Shown one piece after another: positions 9,446-18,360 of a stretch of 64,000 nt of DNA. The stretch's first letter is position 1, and every line of letters starts with the position of its first letter. A model generated the notes under the pieces. That model saw only the letters and a list, made by a program, of their open reading frames with translations. It had not been told where the DNA came from and made no database searches. The stretch comes from Rhodothermus marinus DSM 4252 (GTDB lineage Bacteria > Bacteroidota > Rhodothermia > Rhodothermales > Rhodothermaceae): NCBI RefSeq assembly GCF_000024845.1, contig NC_013501.1, positions 872,001 to 936,000 on the forward strand, written 5' to 3'. A program made the translations under genes and the position numbers.

Positions 9446-10207
9446 TCAGGCCACGCGGGAGCGGACGCGCTGCAGCTCGGTGCGCAGCGTCAGCAGGGTT
9501 TTCCCCAGGATCTGCGAGATGCGCGCTTCGGTGAGTCCGAGCAGCTGGGCGATTTCGCGCAGCGTCAGGTTTTCGTAGTAGTAGAGGGCCAGAATGTTCT
9601 GCTCGCGTTCGGGAAGGCGCTGGATGAGTTTGGTGACGTACTCGATCAGCGAAGCGCGGTCGATGTCTTCGAGTTGCTTTTCGGCGTCCTCGTTGGGGAT
9701 GGTCTCCAGCACGCTCTGGTCGCCGTCTTCGCCGACGGTTTCCTGCAGGGAAAGCGCAAAGCGCCGCTGGGCGTCGGTCAGCAGCGTGTAGTATTCCTGA
9801 AGGGAGATGCCGAGGTAGTCGGCCACATCCTGATCCTCGGGTTCGCCGCCGAGCGTTTGGCGGAGCGTTTCGATGGCCTGTTGCAGCTCGGCAAGTTTGC
9901 GGCGGCGCTCGCGGGGCAGGGCGTCGATCGAGCGCAGGTAATCGACGAGAGCTCCGCGGATACGCCCGTAAGCATAGGAAACGAAGGGGGTGCCGCGTTC
10001 CGGATCGTAGCTATCGAGTGCCTGTAGCAGCCCCATGAGGCCCACGTTTTCCAGGTCCTCACGGGTGACGAGCGGGTGATCGGGCACGCTCAGACGTCCG
10101 ACCATGGAGCGTACCAGCGGGACGGCTGCCAGCACGACGGCCTCGCGGTTGGCCGACGAAGGATCGGCCACATACTGCTCAACGAGGCGTTGCAGGTCGT
10201 ATTTCAT
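9446..10207 (-). CDS. fliA: Flagellar sigma factor sigma-28
   Basis: RNA polymerase sigma factor for late flagellar genes. The 253-residue protein has region 2 (NVGLMGLLQALDSYDPERGTPFVSYAYGRIRGALVDYLRS), region 3, and a region 4 helix-turn-helix (LTLREIAQLLGLTEARISQI). Region 1 is lacking, as expected for FliA. It is the last gene of the fliO-flhB-flhA-flhF-flhG run, the normal position. Five matching sigma-28 promoters and an FlgM-like anti-sigma gene occur elsewhere in the window, which supports the assignment. Confidence 0.96.
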   Translation of the reverse strand: MKYDLQRLVEQYVADPSSANREAVVLAAVPLVRSMVGRLSVPDHPLVTREDLENVGLMGLLQALDSYDPERGTPFVSYAYGRIRGALVDYLRSIDALPRERRRKLAELQQAIETLRQTLGGEPEDQDVADYLGISLQEYYTLLTDAQRRFALSLQETVGEDGDQSVLETIPNEDAEKQLEDIDRASLIEYVTKLIQRLPEREQNILALYYYENLTLREIAQLLGLTEARISQILGKTLLTLRTELQRVRSRVA

Positions 10208-10227
10208 GGCTCAGCCACGTTCGGACG

Positions 10228-10512
10228 TTACGCAGCAGCCGGTGCGGTCATGCGGGAGGCATGCTCAGAGGTGTCCGCTTCAGCCCGGTCGGAGCTGTTT
10301 TCTTCGGCCGACTCATCCGCTTCGGTTCGGGGGGGCGCCAGCGTCAGAATCCACCGGATCGCCACATAGCCCACCTGCAACACCAGAAAAGCACCCAGTC
10401 CCGTCAGAGCGGCTGTCAGCAGCGCACGATCCAGCGAGGCAAACCGCCAGAGCTGCAGGAAAAGCACGAACACACTCAGAAGACCGCTGATGTAGGTGAA
10501 CAGGCTCTGCAT
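10228..10512 (-). CDS. Small membrane protein in the flhG-fliA interval, unknown function
   Basis: A 94-residue protein with two hydrophobic segments (about residues 7-24 and 32-56), then an acidic, Ala/Ser-rich cytoplasmic-looking tail (EADESAEENSSDRAEADTSE). The ATG at 10512 is preferred over the upstream TTG at 10524 because GGGAG stands just before it. It sits between flhG and fliA on the same strand with short gaps, so it is probably transcribed with them. I do not recognise the family; a flagellar placement role is only suggested by location. Confidence 0.7.
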   Translation of the reverse strand: MQSLFTYISGLLSVFVLFLQLWRFASLDRALLTAALTGLGAFLVLQVGYVAIRWILTLAPPRTEADESAEENSSDRAEADTSEHASRMTAPAAA

Positions 10513-10583
10513 GACTCCCGACAATTACTGCTGTTACTTCGGCAACGCATGAACCGGTCAAACAAGATGCATGCCATGCAGGG

Positions 10584-11357
10584 TCAGGAGGTGAGGCAGG
10601 AGGCGGGTTGTTCGACGACGCCGCGCACAAGCGCCTCGGCCAGCCGCTGAAAGGCGTTGCGTACGGGGCCGGGCGACTGCACGGCCGGCTGCTGACGGTG
10701 TACGCTTTGCCGCACCTGGACGGAAAAAGGTACCCAGCCCAGGTACATCGGCTGGTGGTGCAGAAAGTGGTGGGTGAGTTCGGCAAAGCGGTCGGCCACG
10801 CTCCGGGCTTCGGCCTCGGTGTCGGCAAAGTTGACCACGCAGCCCAGCGGGTAGTGGGGAGCGCGTTGCCAGAGCAGCTTGCAGAGGCGGTAGGCGTCGG
10901 CAATGGCCGTGGGCTCGCCCACGATGACCAGCAGGCCCAGCTGGGCGCGGTCGAGCGCCCAGCGCACCGGCCCCTCGGTGCCGGCCGGCGCGTCGATCAG
11001 GACGAATGTGTGCGTGTGGCGCAGCTCTTTCAGGAGCCAGTCGAGCGTCCGGTACAGCGCTTCGTGGTGGCCGTCGGCCTGGCCGGGTTCGGCCACGGCC
11101 TGCACCAGCGTAAAGCCCGAGCGGGTCGGATGCAGCACGTCGTCCAGTTCGACCCGTCCGAGGGCCAGGTCCAGCACGCTGGCCAGAGGCGTTTCGTTGA
11201 GCAGGATGCCGCAGGCGCCCTGCCCGAAGTCGGCGTCGAGCAGCGCCACGCGCTCGCCCATCACGGCCAGCGTTTCGGCCAGGTTGACGGCGGTGACGCT
11301 TTTGCCCACGCCACCTTTCCCGCTGACGATGGCGACAACCGTGGAACGACGTTTCAT
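10584..11357 (-). CDS. flhG: FlhG (FleN/YlxH) MinD-like ATPase
   Basis: MinD-family ATPase that controls flagellar number and position with FlhF. The 257-residue protein opens almost at once with the deviant Walker A SGKGGVGKSVTAVNLAE (residues 12-28) and has a DADFGQG switch and an IDAPAG motif. The N-terminal FlhF-activating helix (a DQAxxLR-type motif in other FlhG proteins) is not present: only about 11 residues precede the P-loop. The C-terminus has basic and hydrophobic residues that could form a membrane-targeting helix. It is 12 bases downstream of flhF. Confidence 0.92.
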   Translation of the reverse strand: MKRRSTVVAIVSGKGGVGKSVTAVNLAETLAVMGERVALLDADFGQGACGILLNETPLASVLDLALGRVELDDVLHPTRSGFTLVQAVAEPGQADGHHEALYRTLDWLLKELRHTHTFVLIDAPAGTEGPVRWALDRAQLGLLVIVGEPTAIADAYRLCKLLWQRAPHYPLGCVVNFADTEAEARSVADRFAELTHHFLHHQPMYLGWVPFSVQVRQSVHRQQPAVQSPGPVRNAFQRLAEALVRGVVEQPASCLTS

Positions 11358-11369
11358 AGGCCTTGCGTG

Positions 11370-12608
11370 TCAGAGCCGGAGCAGGTGTTCGATGAAGGCG
11401 ACCGGGGAGAACGCTTCGAGGCTGTCGGGCACGCGGGCGCCGCGCGAGACGCAGACGACCGGGCAGGCCAGCGCCACCAGCCAGTCGTAGAGGCGTCCGA
11501 CCCGACGCACCTCGTCCAGGTGGGTCAGCACCAGTGCGTCCGGTGCCAGCGGCAGCCGTCGGATCCAGTCCGGCGGGATGTCTTCGAGGTTGCAGGTGGC
11601 GTTCAGGCAGAACAGCACCTGCAGCGGCAGGACGGGCGTCAGCAGCTGGCGCAGGTGCAGCAGCAGTCGCCGCGCCGGGGCTTCCTGCAGCGGCAGCGAG
11701 GGGGTGTCGATCAGGATCTGGTCGAAGCCCTGCACGCGCCGGAGCGCGGCCGTCATTTCCTGCGGCGTGGCGACCGTCTGCACCGGAAGTCCGAAACGAC
11801 GGTAGAGTTCGACGGGGCTGAGGTAGGGCTGGCTGTCGGCATCTTCGGGCAGGAGCACGAGCACGGCCGTCATGCGCCGCCCGAAAAAGCCGGCATGCCG
11901 GGCCAGCTTGAGCAGGAGTGTGGTCTTGCCGGCGCCGGCCGGACCGATGACGACCTGGGGGCCCTGCAGCGGGCGCGGCGTGCTCGGAGCCAGTTGGTGG
12001 CGCATTTCGCGGGCCAGGGCCCAGCGCAGCTGCTCGTCGGGCTGTTCGGGATCAAAGCCCTGCGCGACCAGGCGGTCGAACAGTCGGATCACGGTCGAGG
12101 GTTGCAATCCCTGTCGCAGCAGCTCGCCGGCCAGCGGATGCCCCAGCCAGCGATGCGAGGCGCCCACCAGGGCGCCGCCCAGTTGCCGCTCGAGCCGTTC
12201 CAGCCGCCGGTGCAGGCGTTCGAGCTGATCGGCCAGGTGGGCCGGAACAGGCGATGCCGAGGTGGAAGCGGCGGACGTTTCTGCCGGAAAGAGTTGCCCG
12301 CGCCGGTCCAGGTGGGCACGGTTTCCGGACGGACGCGGTGGGCCGCCGTTGCCGCGTTCGACCGTGAGGACGGCCGTGTCGGTCGTGGTCGCCGAGGCGC
12401 CCGCCCTGCGGGCCAGCCGACTGGTGCCGGCATAGCCGAAAGGCAGGCGTTCCGCTTCCTGCCGTTCGTCTACCATGATGGTAATGCGGGCCGGCTGGTC
12501 GCCCTGCGCCGGCACGGACTCCAGCAGTACCACGTCGTCTCCGAACCGACGCCGCGCCTCCAGCAGCGCAGCCTGAATGCTCGGAGCGGTCAGCGTATGC
12601 AGTTTCAT
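11370..12608 (-). CDS. flhF: FlhF, SRP-family flagellar placement GTPase, with altered G motifs
   Basis: SRP-type GTPase that marks the pole and recruits early flagellar parts. The 412-residue protein has a short N-domain (MKLHTLTAPSIQAALLEARRRFG), a low-complexity linker (about 60-125), an N-helical region and a G domain. G1 is GPAGAGKTTLLLKLA at 222-236. The usual DTAGR (G3) reads DTPSL at 301-305 and the usual TKLD (G4) reads THLD at 362-365, so nucleotide specificity or hydrolysis may be changed. It lies between flhA and flhG, as in many polar flagellates. Confidence 0.87.
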   Translation of the reverse strand: MKLHTLTAPSIQAALLEARRRFGDDVVLLESVPAQGDQPARITIMVDERQEAERLPFGYAGTSRLARRAGASATTTDTAVLTVERGNGGPPRPSGNRAHLDRRGQLFPAETSAASTSASPVPAHLADQLERLHRRLERLERQLGGALVGASHRWLGHPLAGELLRQGLQPSTVIRLFDRLVAQGFDPEQPDEQLRWALAREMRHQLAPSTPRPLQGPQVVIGPAGAGKTTLLLKLARHAGFFGRRMTAVLVLLPEDADSQPYLSPVELYRRFGLPVQTVATPQEMTAALRRVQGFDQILIDTPSLPLQEAPARRLLLHLRQLLTPVLPLQVLFCLNATCNLEDIPPDWIRRLPLAPDALVLTHLDEVRRVGRLYDWLVALACPVVCVSRGARVPDSLEAFSPVAFIEHLLRL

Positions 12609-12627
12609 GGCTTGCAGGGACTATGGC

Positions 12628-14718
12628 TCACGGAAGCCGCAGCTGATCGACGACTTCCACGCGGGTGTCCGGTAGCAGGTCGTTGTAGGACAGTACGTTC
12701 AGGTCCGGGATCGAGGGTGCCAGGAAGTTGTAGAGCACGGGGCGCAGCACCGGCGAGGTGAGCAGCACCGGCGGCCGTCCTTCGCTCAGCAACCGCCGGG
12801 TAATTCGCTCTGCTTCCTTCAGGAAGCGCTCGCTCTGCCGTGGCTCCAGCCCCAGCGTGCCCGGATGCAACTCCCCGGCTTCTGCCTGTTGCAGCAAGTG
12901 GCGTTCCAATATGGGATCCAGCACGAAGGCATAGATGGCGCCGTCCGGCGACAGGAACTGCCGGGTGATGGTGGGCGCCAGCGCATGGCGCACGTATTCG
13001 GTCAGCACGTCGATGTTTTTCGTGCTGGTGGCGTGATCGGCCAGCGCCTCCAGGATCGAGACCAGATCACGGATTGGAATGCGCTCGCGCAGCAGGCGCT
13101 TGAGCACCTTCTGAATGGCGCCGATGCTGAGCAGATTCGGCGTCAGCTCCTCGATCAGCGCCGGGTGGGTTTCTTTGACTTTATCGAGCAGCTTTTTGAC
13201 TTCCTGGCGATCCAGCAGCAGGTGGGCGTTTTTGCGGAGCACCTCGAGCAGGTGCGTGGTGATGACGGCCGGTGCTTCGACCACGGTCAGCCCCATGCGC
13301 TCGGCATCGGGCAGGTTACGCTCGGCCACCCAGAGCGCTGGCAGTCCGAAGGTGGGGTCCGTCGTGCGCAACCCCGGCGGCGTTTCTTCCAGCCCTTCGG
13401 GCAGCAGCGCCAGATAGTAACCGGGCAGCACCTCGCCCTCTGCCACCGGGTTGCCCCGGATCTTGATGACGTACCGGTTGGCGCCCAGCGCCATGTTGTC
13501 GCGGATGCGCACCGGCGGGATGACGATACCCAGCTCCAGTGCCAGTTGCTGGCGCAGCACCTTGATGCGGTCCAATAGGTCGCCGTGCTGGTTGGGATCG
13601 ACCAGCGGGATCAGGCCGTAGCCGATTTCCAGCTCCAGCGGATCGACCATGAGAAGTTCGCCCGGGTCTTCGCTGGGCTTTTGTTCGGGCTCCTGTGCTT
13701 CGGGCTGGGCAGGCTTTGCTTGTTCGCGGCGCTCGAACTGGCGGCGCTGGTAGCCCAGCAGCAGCGTGGTGCCGGCCAGCAGCCAGAATGGCACGAGCGG
13801 CAGGCCGGGCACCAGGCCCAGCAGCGCCAGAAAGCTCCCGGTGATCAACAGCGGATAGGAGCGGCCGAAGAGCTGGCCCTTGAACTCTTCGGCCAGGTTG
13901 GCCTCGCCGCTGGCGCGCGAGACGATGATGCCGGCGGCCGTGGAGATGAGCAGCGCCGGGATCTGCGAGACCAGCCCGTCGCCGATCGAAAGCAGCACGA
14001 AGTTCTGTGCGGCTTCGGCGGCCGACATGCCGTGCTGAAACACGCCGATCAGGAATCCACCGATGATGTTGACGGCCGTGATGACCAGGCCGGCGATGGC
14101 GTCGCCCCGCACGAACTTGCTGGCGCCGTCCATGGCGCCGTAGAAGTCGGCCTCGCGGGCGATTTCTTCGCGCCGTTTGCGCGCTTCGTCTTCGTCGATC
14201 AGGCCCGCGTTCAGGTCGGCGTCGATGGCCATCTGCTTGCCGGGCAGCGCGTCCAGCGTGAAGCGGGCGGCCACCTCGGCGATGCGTCCGGAGCCCTTGG
14301 TGATCACCACGAAGTTGATCACCACGAGCACGATGAAGATGATGGCGCCCACCACATAGTTGCCGGCCACGACGAACTGGCCGAAGGCGCTGATCAGCGC
14401 GCCGGCCTTGCCCTCGCTCAGGATCAGCCGCGTGGAGGCCACGTTGAGCGAAAGGCGGAACAGCGTGGTCAGCAGCAACAGGCCCGGGAAGATGGCAAAT
14501 TCGAGCGGTCGCGCCGCGTAGAAAGCGGTCAGCAGAATGGCCAGGCTGATCGTGATGTTGGTGGCCAGCAGCACATCCAGCAGAAACGGCGGCAGCGGCA
14601 CCAGCATCACGAACAGGATGAGCACGATGCTGCTGGCCAGCAGCGCTTCGGTGTTGAAGCGCCGTGCCAAGCCGCCGGGCAGGTTCGGGGTGAGGGTTGC
14701 CGGAACGGGGTTGGCCAT
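12628..14718 (-). CDS. flhA: FlhA, flagellar type III export gate protein
   Basis: Main inner-membrane export gate component, using the proton gradient and binding chaperone-substrate complexes. Of 696 residues, the N-terminal half is membrane (about eight segments). It holds the conserved cytoplasmic FHIPEP-family loop with GKQMAIDADLNAGLIDEDEA and DGASKFVRGDAIAG. The C-terminal half is the soluble nonamer-forming domain, preceded by an acidic, Pro/Gln-rich linker near residues 330-350. It is flanked by flhB upstream and flhF downstream in one transcription unit. Confidence 0.97.
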   Translation of the reverse strand: MANPVPATLTPNLPGGLARRFNTEALLASSIVLILFVMLVPLPPFLLDVLLATNITISLAILLTAFYAARPLEFAIFPGLLLLTTLFRLSLNVASTRLILSEGKAGALISAFGQFVVAGNYVVGAIIFIVLVVINFVVITKGSGRIAEVAARFTLDALPGKQMAIDADLNAGLIDEDEARKRREEIAREADFYGAMDGASKFVRGDAIAGLVITAVNIIGGFLIGVFQHGMSAAEAAQNFVLLSIGDGLVSQIPALLISTAAGIIVSRASGEANLAEEFKGQLFGRSYPLLITGSFLALLGLVPGLPLVPFWLLAGTTLLLGYQRRQFERREQAKPAQPEAQEPEQKPSEDPGELLMVDPLELEIGYGLIPLVDPNQHGDLLDRIKVLRQQLALELGIVIPPVRIRDNMALGANRYVIKIRGNPVAEGEVLPGYYLALLPEGLEETPPGLRTTDPTFGLPALWVAERNLPDAERMGLTVVEAPAVITTHLLEVLRKNAHLLLDRQEVKKLLDKVKETHPALIEELTPNLLSIGAIQKVLKRLLRERIPIRDLVSILEALADHATSTKNIDVLTEYVRHALAPTITRQFLSPDGAIYAFVLDPILERHLLQQAEAGELHPGTLGLEPRQSERFLKEAERITRRLLSEGRPPVLLTSPVLRPVLYNFLAPSIPDLNVLSYNDLLPDTRVEVVDQLRLP

Positions 14719-14736
14719 CGGGGTACGTCAGCGGGT

Positions 14737-15819
14737 TTAGCGGCTACCGGCACCCGGAGGCTGCTGGCCGCGCTGGCGGTAGATCTCGGCCAGAATGGTG
14801 GCGACGGCCAGGTACAGCTCTTCCGGGATTTCCTGCTCTTCGGGCACGTTGTGATACAAAGCCCTTGCCAGGGGTGGGTCTTCGACGACGGGAATGCCGT
14901 GCTCCAGCGCCAAGGCTCGAATGCGCAGCGCCCGCTTGCGGATGCCTTTGGCCAGGACGCGCGGTGCCGGCGCTTCGGACGGATCGTAGCGCAGGGCGAC
15001 GGCATAGTGCGTCGGGTTGGTGATCACCACATCGGAGCGCAGCACGGCATGATCGAGCCGGCGCCGACGGGCCAGCTCGCGGGCTTTCTTCAAGCGCCGG
15101 CTCTTGACCATCGGATCGCCTTCGGTCTCCCGGTGTTCGTCCTTCACCTCCTGTGCCGTCATCTTCAGATCCTGCCGGTACTTCCATTTCTCATAGGCGA
15201 AGTCGGCGGCCGACAGCAGCAGAAGTGCCCCGAGCGTGTAGGCCGCCAGCTGCAGCATCCACAGACCCGTTGCCTGCAGAATCGCCTCCAGCGAATGGGT
15301 GTGCAGCTCAAGAATCTCGGGCAGGTGCCGATAGATGACCAGGAAGGCGATCGGGCCGACGATGGCGATCTTCAGCAGTGCCTTGAGCACGTTGAACAGG
15401 CCGCGTGACGAAAACAGACGTTGCAGGCCGCGCAGCGGGCTGATGCGCTCGGGCTTCGGAAGCAGCGGTTTGAGCGTGGGGTGCCAGCCGGTCTGCCAGA
15501 CGTTGACGCCGAAGGCGATCACCAGCAGCAGCGCAAAGAATGGTACCAGCAGGCGTCCCAGCACCATGAGCGCTTCCTGGAGAGCGCCGATGACGGAGCC
15601 GGAGGTGAGCGGATAGAACGGGGCGCTCATCAGCGTGCGCGCCGTGAACTGACGCATCAGGCCGTAGGCGTAGGGCAGGCTCAGCGCGAGTGTGAGCAGG
15701 CCGCCCAGGAGCAGCAGGACGGCGCTCGTCTCCTGCGAGCGAAAGACGTTGCCTTCTTCCCGCGCCTTCTGGAGGCGACGCGGGGTAGGATCGAACTGCT
15801 TCTGATCGCGATCCGGCAT
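14737..15819 (-). CDS. flhB: FlhB, export gate and substrate-specificity switch
   Basis: Inner-membrane component of the flagellar export apparatus that switches from hook-type to filament-type substrates. The 360-residue protein has the cytoplasmic N-terminus DRDQKQFDPTPRRLQKAREEGNV, four membrane segments, and a cytoplasmic domain with the autocleavage motif NPTH (in VVITNPTHYAVAL). The Ala/Pro after the cleavage site and the LARALYHNVPEEQEIPEELY block are typical. It starts about 100 bases after fliR and is followed by flhA. Confidence 0.97.
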   Translation of the reverse strand: MPDRDQKQFDPTPRRLQKAREEGNVFRSQETSAVLLLLGGLLTLALSLPYAYGLMRQFTARTLMSAPFYPLTSGSVIGALQEALMVLGRLLVPFFALLLVIAFGVNVWQTGWHPTLKPLLPKPERISPLRGLQRLFSSRGLFNVLKALLKIAIVGPIAFLVIYRHLPEILELHTHSLEAILQATGLWMLQLAAYTLGALLLLSAADFAYEKWKYRQDLKMTAQEVKDEHRETEGDPMVKSRRLKKARELARRRRLDHAVLRSDVVITNPTHYAVALRYDPSEAPAPRVLAKGIRKRALRIRALALEHGIPVVEDPPLARALYHNVPEEQEIPEELYLAVATILAEIYRQRGQQPPGAGSR

Positions 15820-15923
15820 ACGGCATTGCGGGGTGACTATCCGGGCCTGTCGAAAAAGCGTGCCGGACGGCTAAACGAAAGCCTGAGGGGCGGACAGACG
15901 GACGTTGGCGGAAATCCTTTCCG

Positions 15924-16700
15924 TCAGGGCGGCAGGATGGCGCCCAGCAGTCGGAGCAGCTCGTCGTCGATATTGCTGATCAATGTGGCCATCAGCGGGA
16001 AAAAGGCCCGCATGTAGAACAGCGCCAGGGCCAGCCCGACGAGCAGCTTGAGCGGTAGCGCAATGGAAAACAGGTCGGCCTGGGGGACGACGCGCGCAAA
16101 GATGCCCAGGGCCACGTCGATCAGCAGGATCGTCACCATGAACGGCGCGGCCAGGCGCAGCGCCAGCACCAGAAAATCCCAGACCCATTGGACCAGCAGC
16201 GGCTGGCTGGCCGCGAGGTTCGCACCCGCCAGGGGGACGACGCGGAATGACTCGACCAGGGCGCGCAGCACCACGTGATGGCCGTCCAGCAGCACGAAGA
16301 TCATCAGCGCGGCCAGCGAAAGCAGTCGGCCCAGCGGGTTGGCCGCGTGTCCTTCCAGCGGGTTGAAGACCTGGGCCATGTGGAGCCCGATCTGGAAGCC
16401 GATCAGGTCGCCGGCCATTTCGACGGCCCAGAAGATCATGTGCGCGGCAAAGCCCAGCAGCAGGCCGGTCAATGCTTCCAGCGCAACGGCCACGATGAAT
16501 CCGAGCGCCTGATCGGCATGGGGCGGCAGCGGGCCCGCTACCAGTCCCGACAGGCTGTAGGCCAGCAGCACGGCCAGCAACACGCGCACGCGCACCGGAA
16601 TCGAGAGCTGGCCGAAGAACGGGGCCGCCAGCAGCACCCCGCTGATCCGCACGAACACCAGCAGCACGCGCAGCAGGTATTCCGGGTTCAGCAGGGGCAT
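15924..16700 (-). CDS. fliR: FliR, flagellar export apparatus protein
   Basis: Integral membrane export-gate subunit forming the core channel with FliP and FliQ. I use the ATG at 16700 (258 residues), since the open frame upstream to 16748 lies inside fliQ and MPLLNPEYLLRVLLVFVRISG is the family-like start. It has about six membrane segments, with FFGQLSIPVRVRVLLAVLLAYSL early and an FSIALPLKLLVGLALALFYM segment late. fliQ ends five bases before the start. Length is usual. Confidence 0.94.
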   Translation of the reverse strand: MPLLNPEYLLRVLLVFVRISGVLLAAPFFGQLSIPVRVRVLLAVLLAYSLSGLVAGPLPPHADQALGFIVAVALEALTGLLLGFAAHMIFWAVEMAGDLIGFQIGLHMAQVFNPLEGHAANPLGRLLSLAALMIFVLLDGHHVVLRALVESFRVVPLAGANLAASQPLLVQWVWDFLVLALRLAAPFMVTILLIDVALGIFARVVPQADLFSIALPLKLLVGLALALFYMRAFFPLMATLISNIDDELLRLLGAILPP

Positions 16701-16704
16701 GGCC

Positions 16705-16974
16705 TCAGTGCGACACGTTCGGGATGAACTGCAGCACCTGCACGGCAAAATCCGTCAGCATCTGCAGCATCCAGGGCGCCAACAACAGCAACACGAACCC
16801 CACGGCCAGAATCTTGGGAATGTAGCTGAGCGTCATTTCCTGCACCGAGGTGATGGCCTGCAGCAGGCTCACGATCAGGCCCACGATCAGCGCCACCGCC
16901 AGCAGCGGTCCTACCAGCAGCAGGGCGGTTTTGAGCGCTTCCTGAATCCAGTACAGAGCGACTTCGCTGGTCAT
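16705..16974 (-). CDS. fliQ: FliQ, flagellar export apparatus protein
   Basis: Small membrane subunit (89 residues) of the FliPQR export channel, with two hydrophobic hairpin segments. The conserved signatures EALKTALLLVGPLLAVALIVGL and SLLQAITSVQEMTLSYIPKI are clear. It stands 13 bases after fliP and five bases before fliR, the canonical P-Q-R order. Confidence 0.96.
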   Translation of the reverse strand: MTSEVALYWIQEALKTALLLVGPLLAVALIVGLIVSLLQAITSVQEMTLSYIPKILAVGFVLLLLAPWMLQMLTDFAVQVLQFIPNVSH

Positions 16975-16987
16975 AGCCGTCAGGGAT

Positions 16988-17797
16988 TTAACCGCCGAGA
17001 TAACCGCGAACGACCGATTCTACCACGAGATACCAGCCGTCGGCCAGCACGAACAGTAGCAGCTTGAGCGGCAGCGAGATCATGACCGGCGGCAGCATCA
17101 TCATGCCCATGCTCATCAGCACGCTGGCGACGATCAAGTCCACCAGCAGAAAGGGCAGAAAGATCATGAAGCCGATCTGGAAGGCGATGCGCAGTTCGCT
17201 GATCACGAAGGCCGGGACCAGAATGTAGAAGGGCACGTCTTCGGGCCGGTCGAAGGCTTCGACGTTGGCCAGGTCCATGAACAGCATCAGGTCTTTTTCG
17301 CGGGTCTGGCGCAGCATGAAAGCGCGCAGCGGCGCGGCGGCCCGTTCGAGCGCCACCTGCTGGGTGATCTCGCCGTCCAGATAGGGCCGCAGCGCCTCGT
17401 CGTGAATCTGATCGAACACCGGGTACATGATGAACAGCGTCAGAAAGAGCGCCAGCCCGATCAGCACCTGCGTGGGCGGGGATTGTTGCAGGCCGAGTGC
17501 CGTCCGCAGGATGCTGAAGATGACCACCAGTCGGGTAAAACTGGTGGTCAGGATGATGATGGCCGGAGCCAGCGACAGGATGGTGAGCAGCAGCAGCAGC
17601 TGCAGCGGCAGCGCGAAGTCTTCGTTCTCGCCGAGCTGAATGCGGGGGAGCGGGCCCAGCAGCGTGCTGCCGCCGGAAGCAGGCGGTGTCTGCGGGGTGG
17701 TCTGCTGGGTTTGCGTCTGCTGGGCGAGGGCCGGCAGAGCAGGCCCCGGGAGCAGCAGGCACAGCGACAGGCCCAGAAGCGACAGCTTACGACGCAT
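16988..17797 (-). CDS. fliP: FliP, flagellar export apparatus protein
   Basis: Core export-channel protein, 269 residues. It has a cleavable signal peptide (residues 1 to about 25, ending LPALAQQ), a Gln/Thr-rich spacer, then four membrane segments. Conserved blocks include SLAPAIIILTTSFTRLVVIFSILRTALG and GLALFLTLFIMYPVFDQI. The late block MSMGMMMLPPVMISLPLKLLLFVLADGW is also typical. Its start overlaps the end of fliO by 11 bases, indicating translational coupling. Confidence 0.97.
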   Translation of the reverse strand: MRRKLSLLGLSLCLLLPGPALPALAQQTQTQQTTPQTPPASGGSTLLGPLPRIQLGENEDFALPLQLLLLLTILSLAPAIIILTTSFTRLVVIFSILRTALGLQQSPPTQVLIGLALFLTLFIMYPVFDQIHDEALRPYLDGEITQQVALERAAAPLRAFMLRQTREKDLMLFMDLANVEAFDRPEDVPFYILVPAFVISELRIAFQIGFMIFLPFLLVDLIVASVLMSMGMMMLPPVMISLPLKLLLFVLADGWYLVVESVVRGYLGG

Positions 17798-18317
17798 GGT
17801 CGGTCTGCGAGGCTCGTGCGGACAGGGTGGTGAGCATCCGGGCGAAGGTAGAGGAAGCAGTCGCTTCGGCCGAATGCTCGTGCTGCAGTTCCTGCGGAAG
17901 CGGCATACTTTTAAGCAGCGTGATCTGCTGGGAGGTGACGCCCAGAATCAGCAGTTCGTCCCCGCAGGCGACGAGGCGGATCTGCTGTCCGGGGCCCAGC
18001 GAGAGCTGGCCAATCGGGCGTAGCAGGGCGGGACCGGGGAGCGTGCGGGTGCGGCGGTGCAGGTAGAGCGCCAGGACGGCTCCGGCGGCCAGAACAAGCA
18101 GCACCAGCACGTAGCGAGCGCTCAGATAGGGTGGCGCGGACTCCGAGCGGACAGGCAGAACCCGTGTGGAATCCGCAACGGTTGGTGGAGCAGTGGCAGG
18201 AGGCGCAGCGGGTGTGGAGGCCCACTGGAGCGCCAGCCAGAGCAAAACAAGCCCGCCGCCCAGCAGAAGCAGGCGGCGGAGCGGAAAGCCGCTGGCGGAG
18301 CGCACGCGGAACGTCAT
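17787..18317 (-). CDS. fliO: FliO-like export apparatus protein
   Basis: Membrane protein that helps assemble the FliP channel. The 176-residue product has two hydrophobic segments: residues 15-31, signal-like, then a periplasmic Pro/Ala-rich stretch, and about 65-85. A small cytoplasmic beta domain follows with the FliO hallmark LGPGQQIRLVACGDELLILGVTSQQITLL. Poor overall conservation is normal for FliO. It heads the fliOPQR-flhBA operon: a sigma-54-like promoter lies 44 bases upstream, and the leader has unusual inverted repeats. Confidence 0.88.
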   Translation of the reverse strand: MTFRVRSASGFPLRRLLLLGGGLVLLWLALQWASTPAAPPATAPPTVADSTRVLPVRSESAPPYLSARYVLVLLVLAAGAVLALYLHRRTRTLPGPALLRPIGQLSLGPGQQIRLVACGDELLILGVTSQQITLLKSMPLPQELQHEHSAEATASSTFARMLTTLSARASQTDHAS

Positions 18318-18360
18318 GGCACGGTGTGGATGGGGTGGCGTTACGCTATCGCCACCGGCC

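Noticed and set aside
10608-12761. Long plus-strand open frame (717 codons) opposite flhG and flhF
   Set aside because: GC-rich shadow frame: Gln/Arg/Gly/His-rich composition and no domain, whereas the opposite strand encodes clear FlhG and FlhF.
15862-15887. Sigma-54-like element before flhB (CGGCACGCTTTTTCG on the minus strand)
   Set aside because: The -24 half is fair but the -12 GC is replaced by CG; fliR and flhB are also likely on one transcript.
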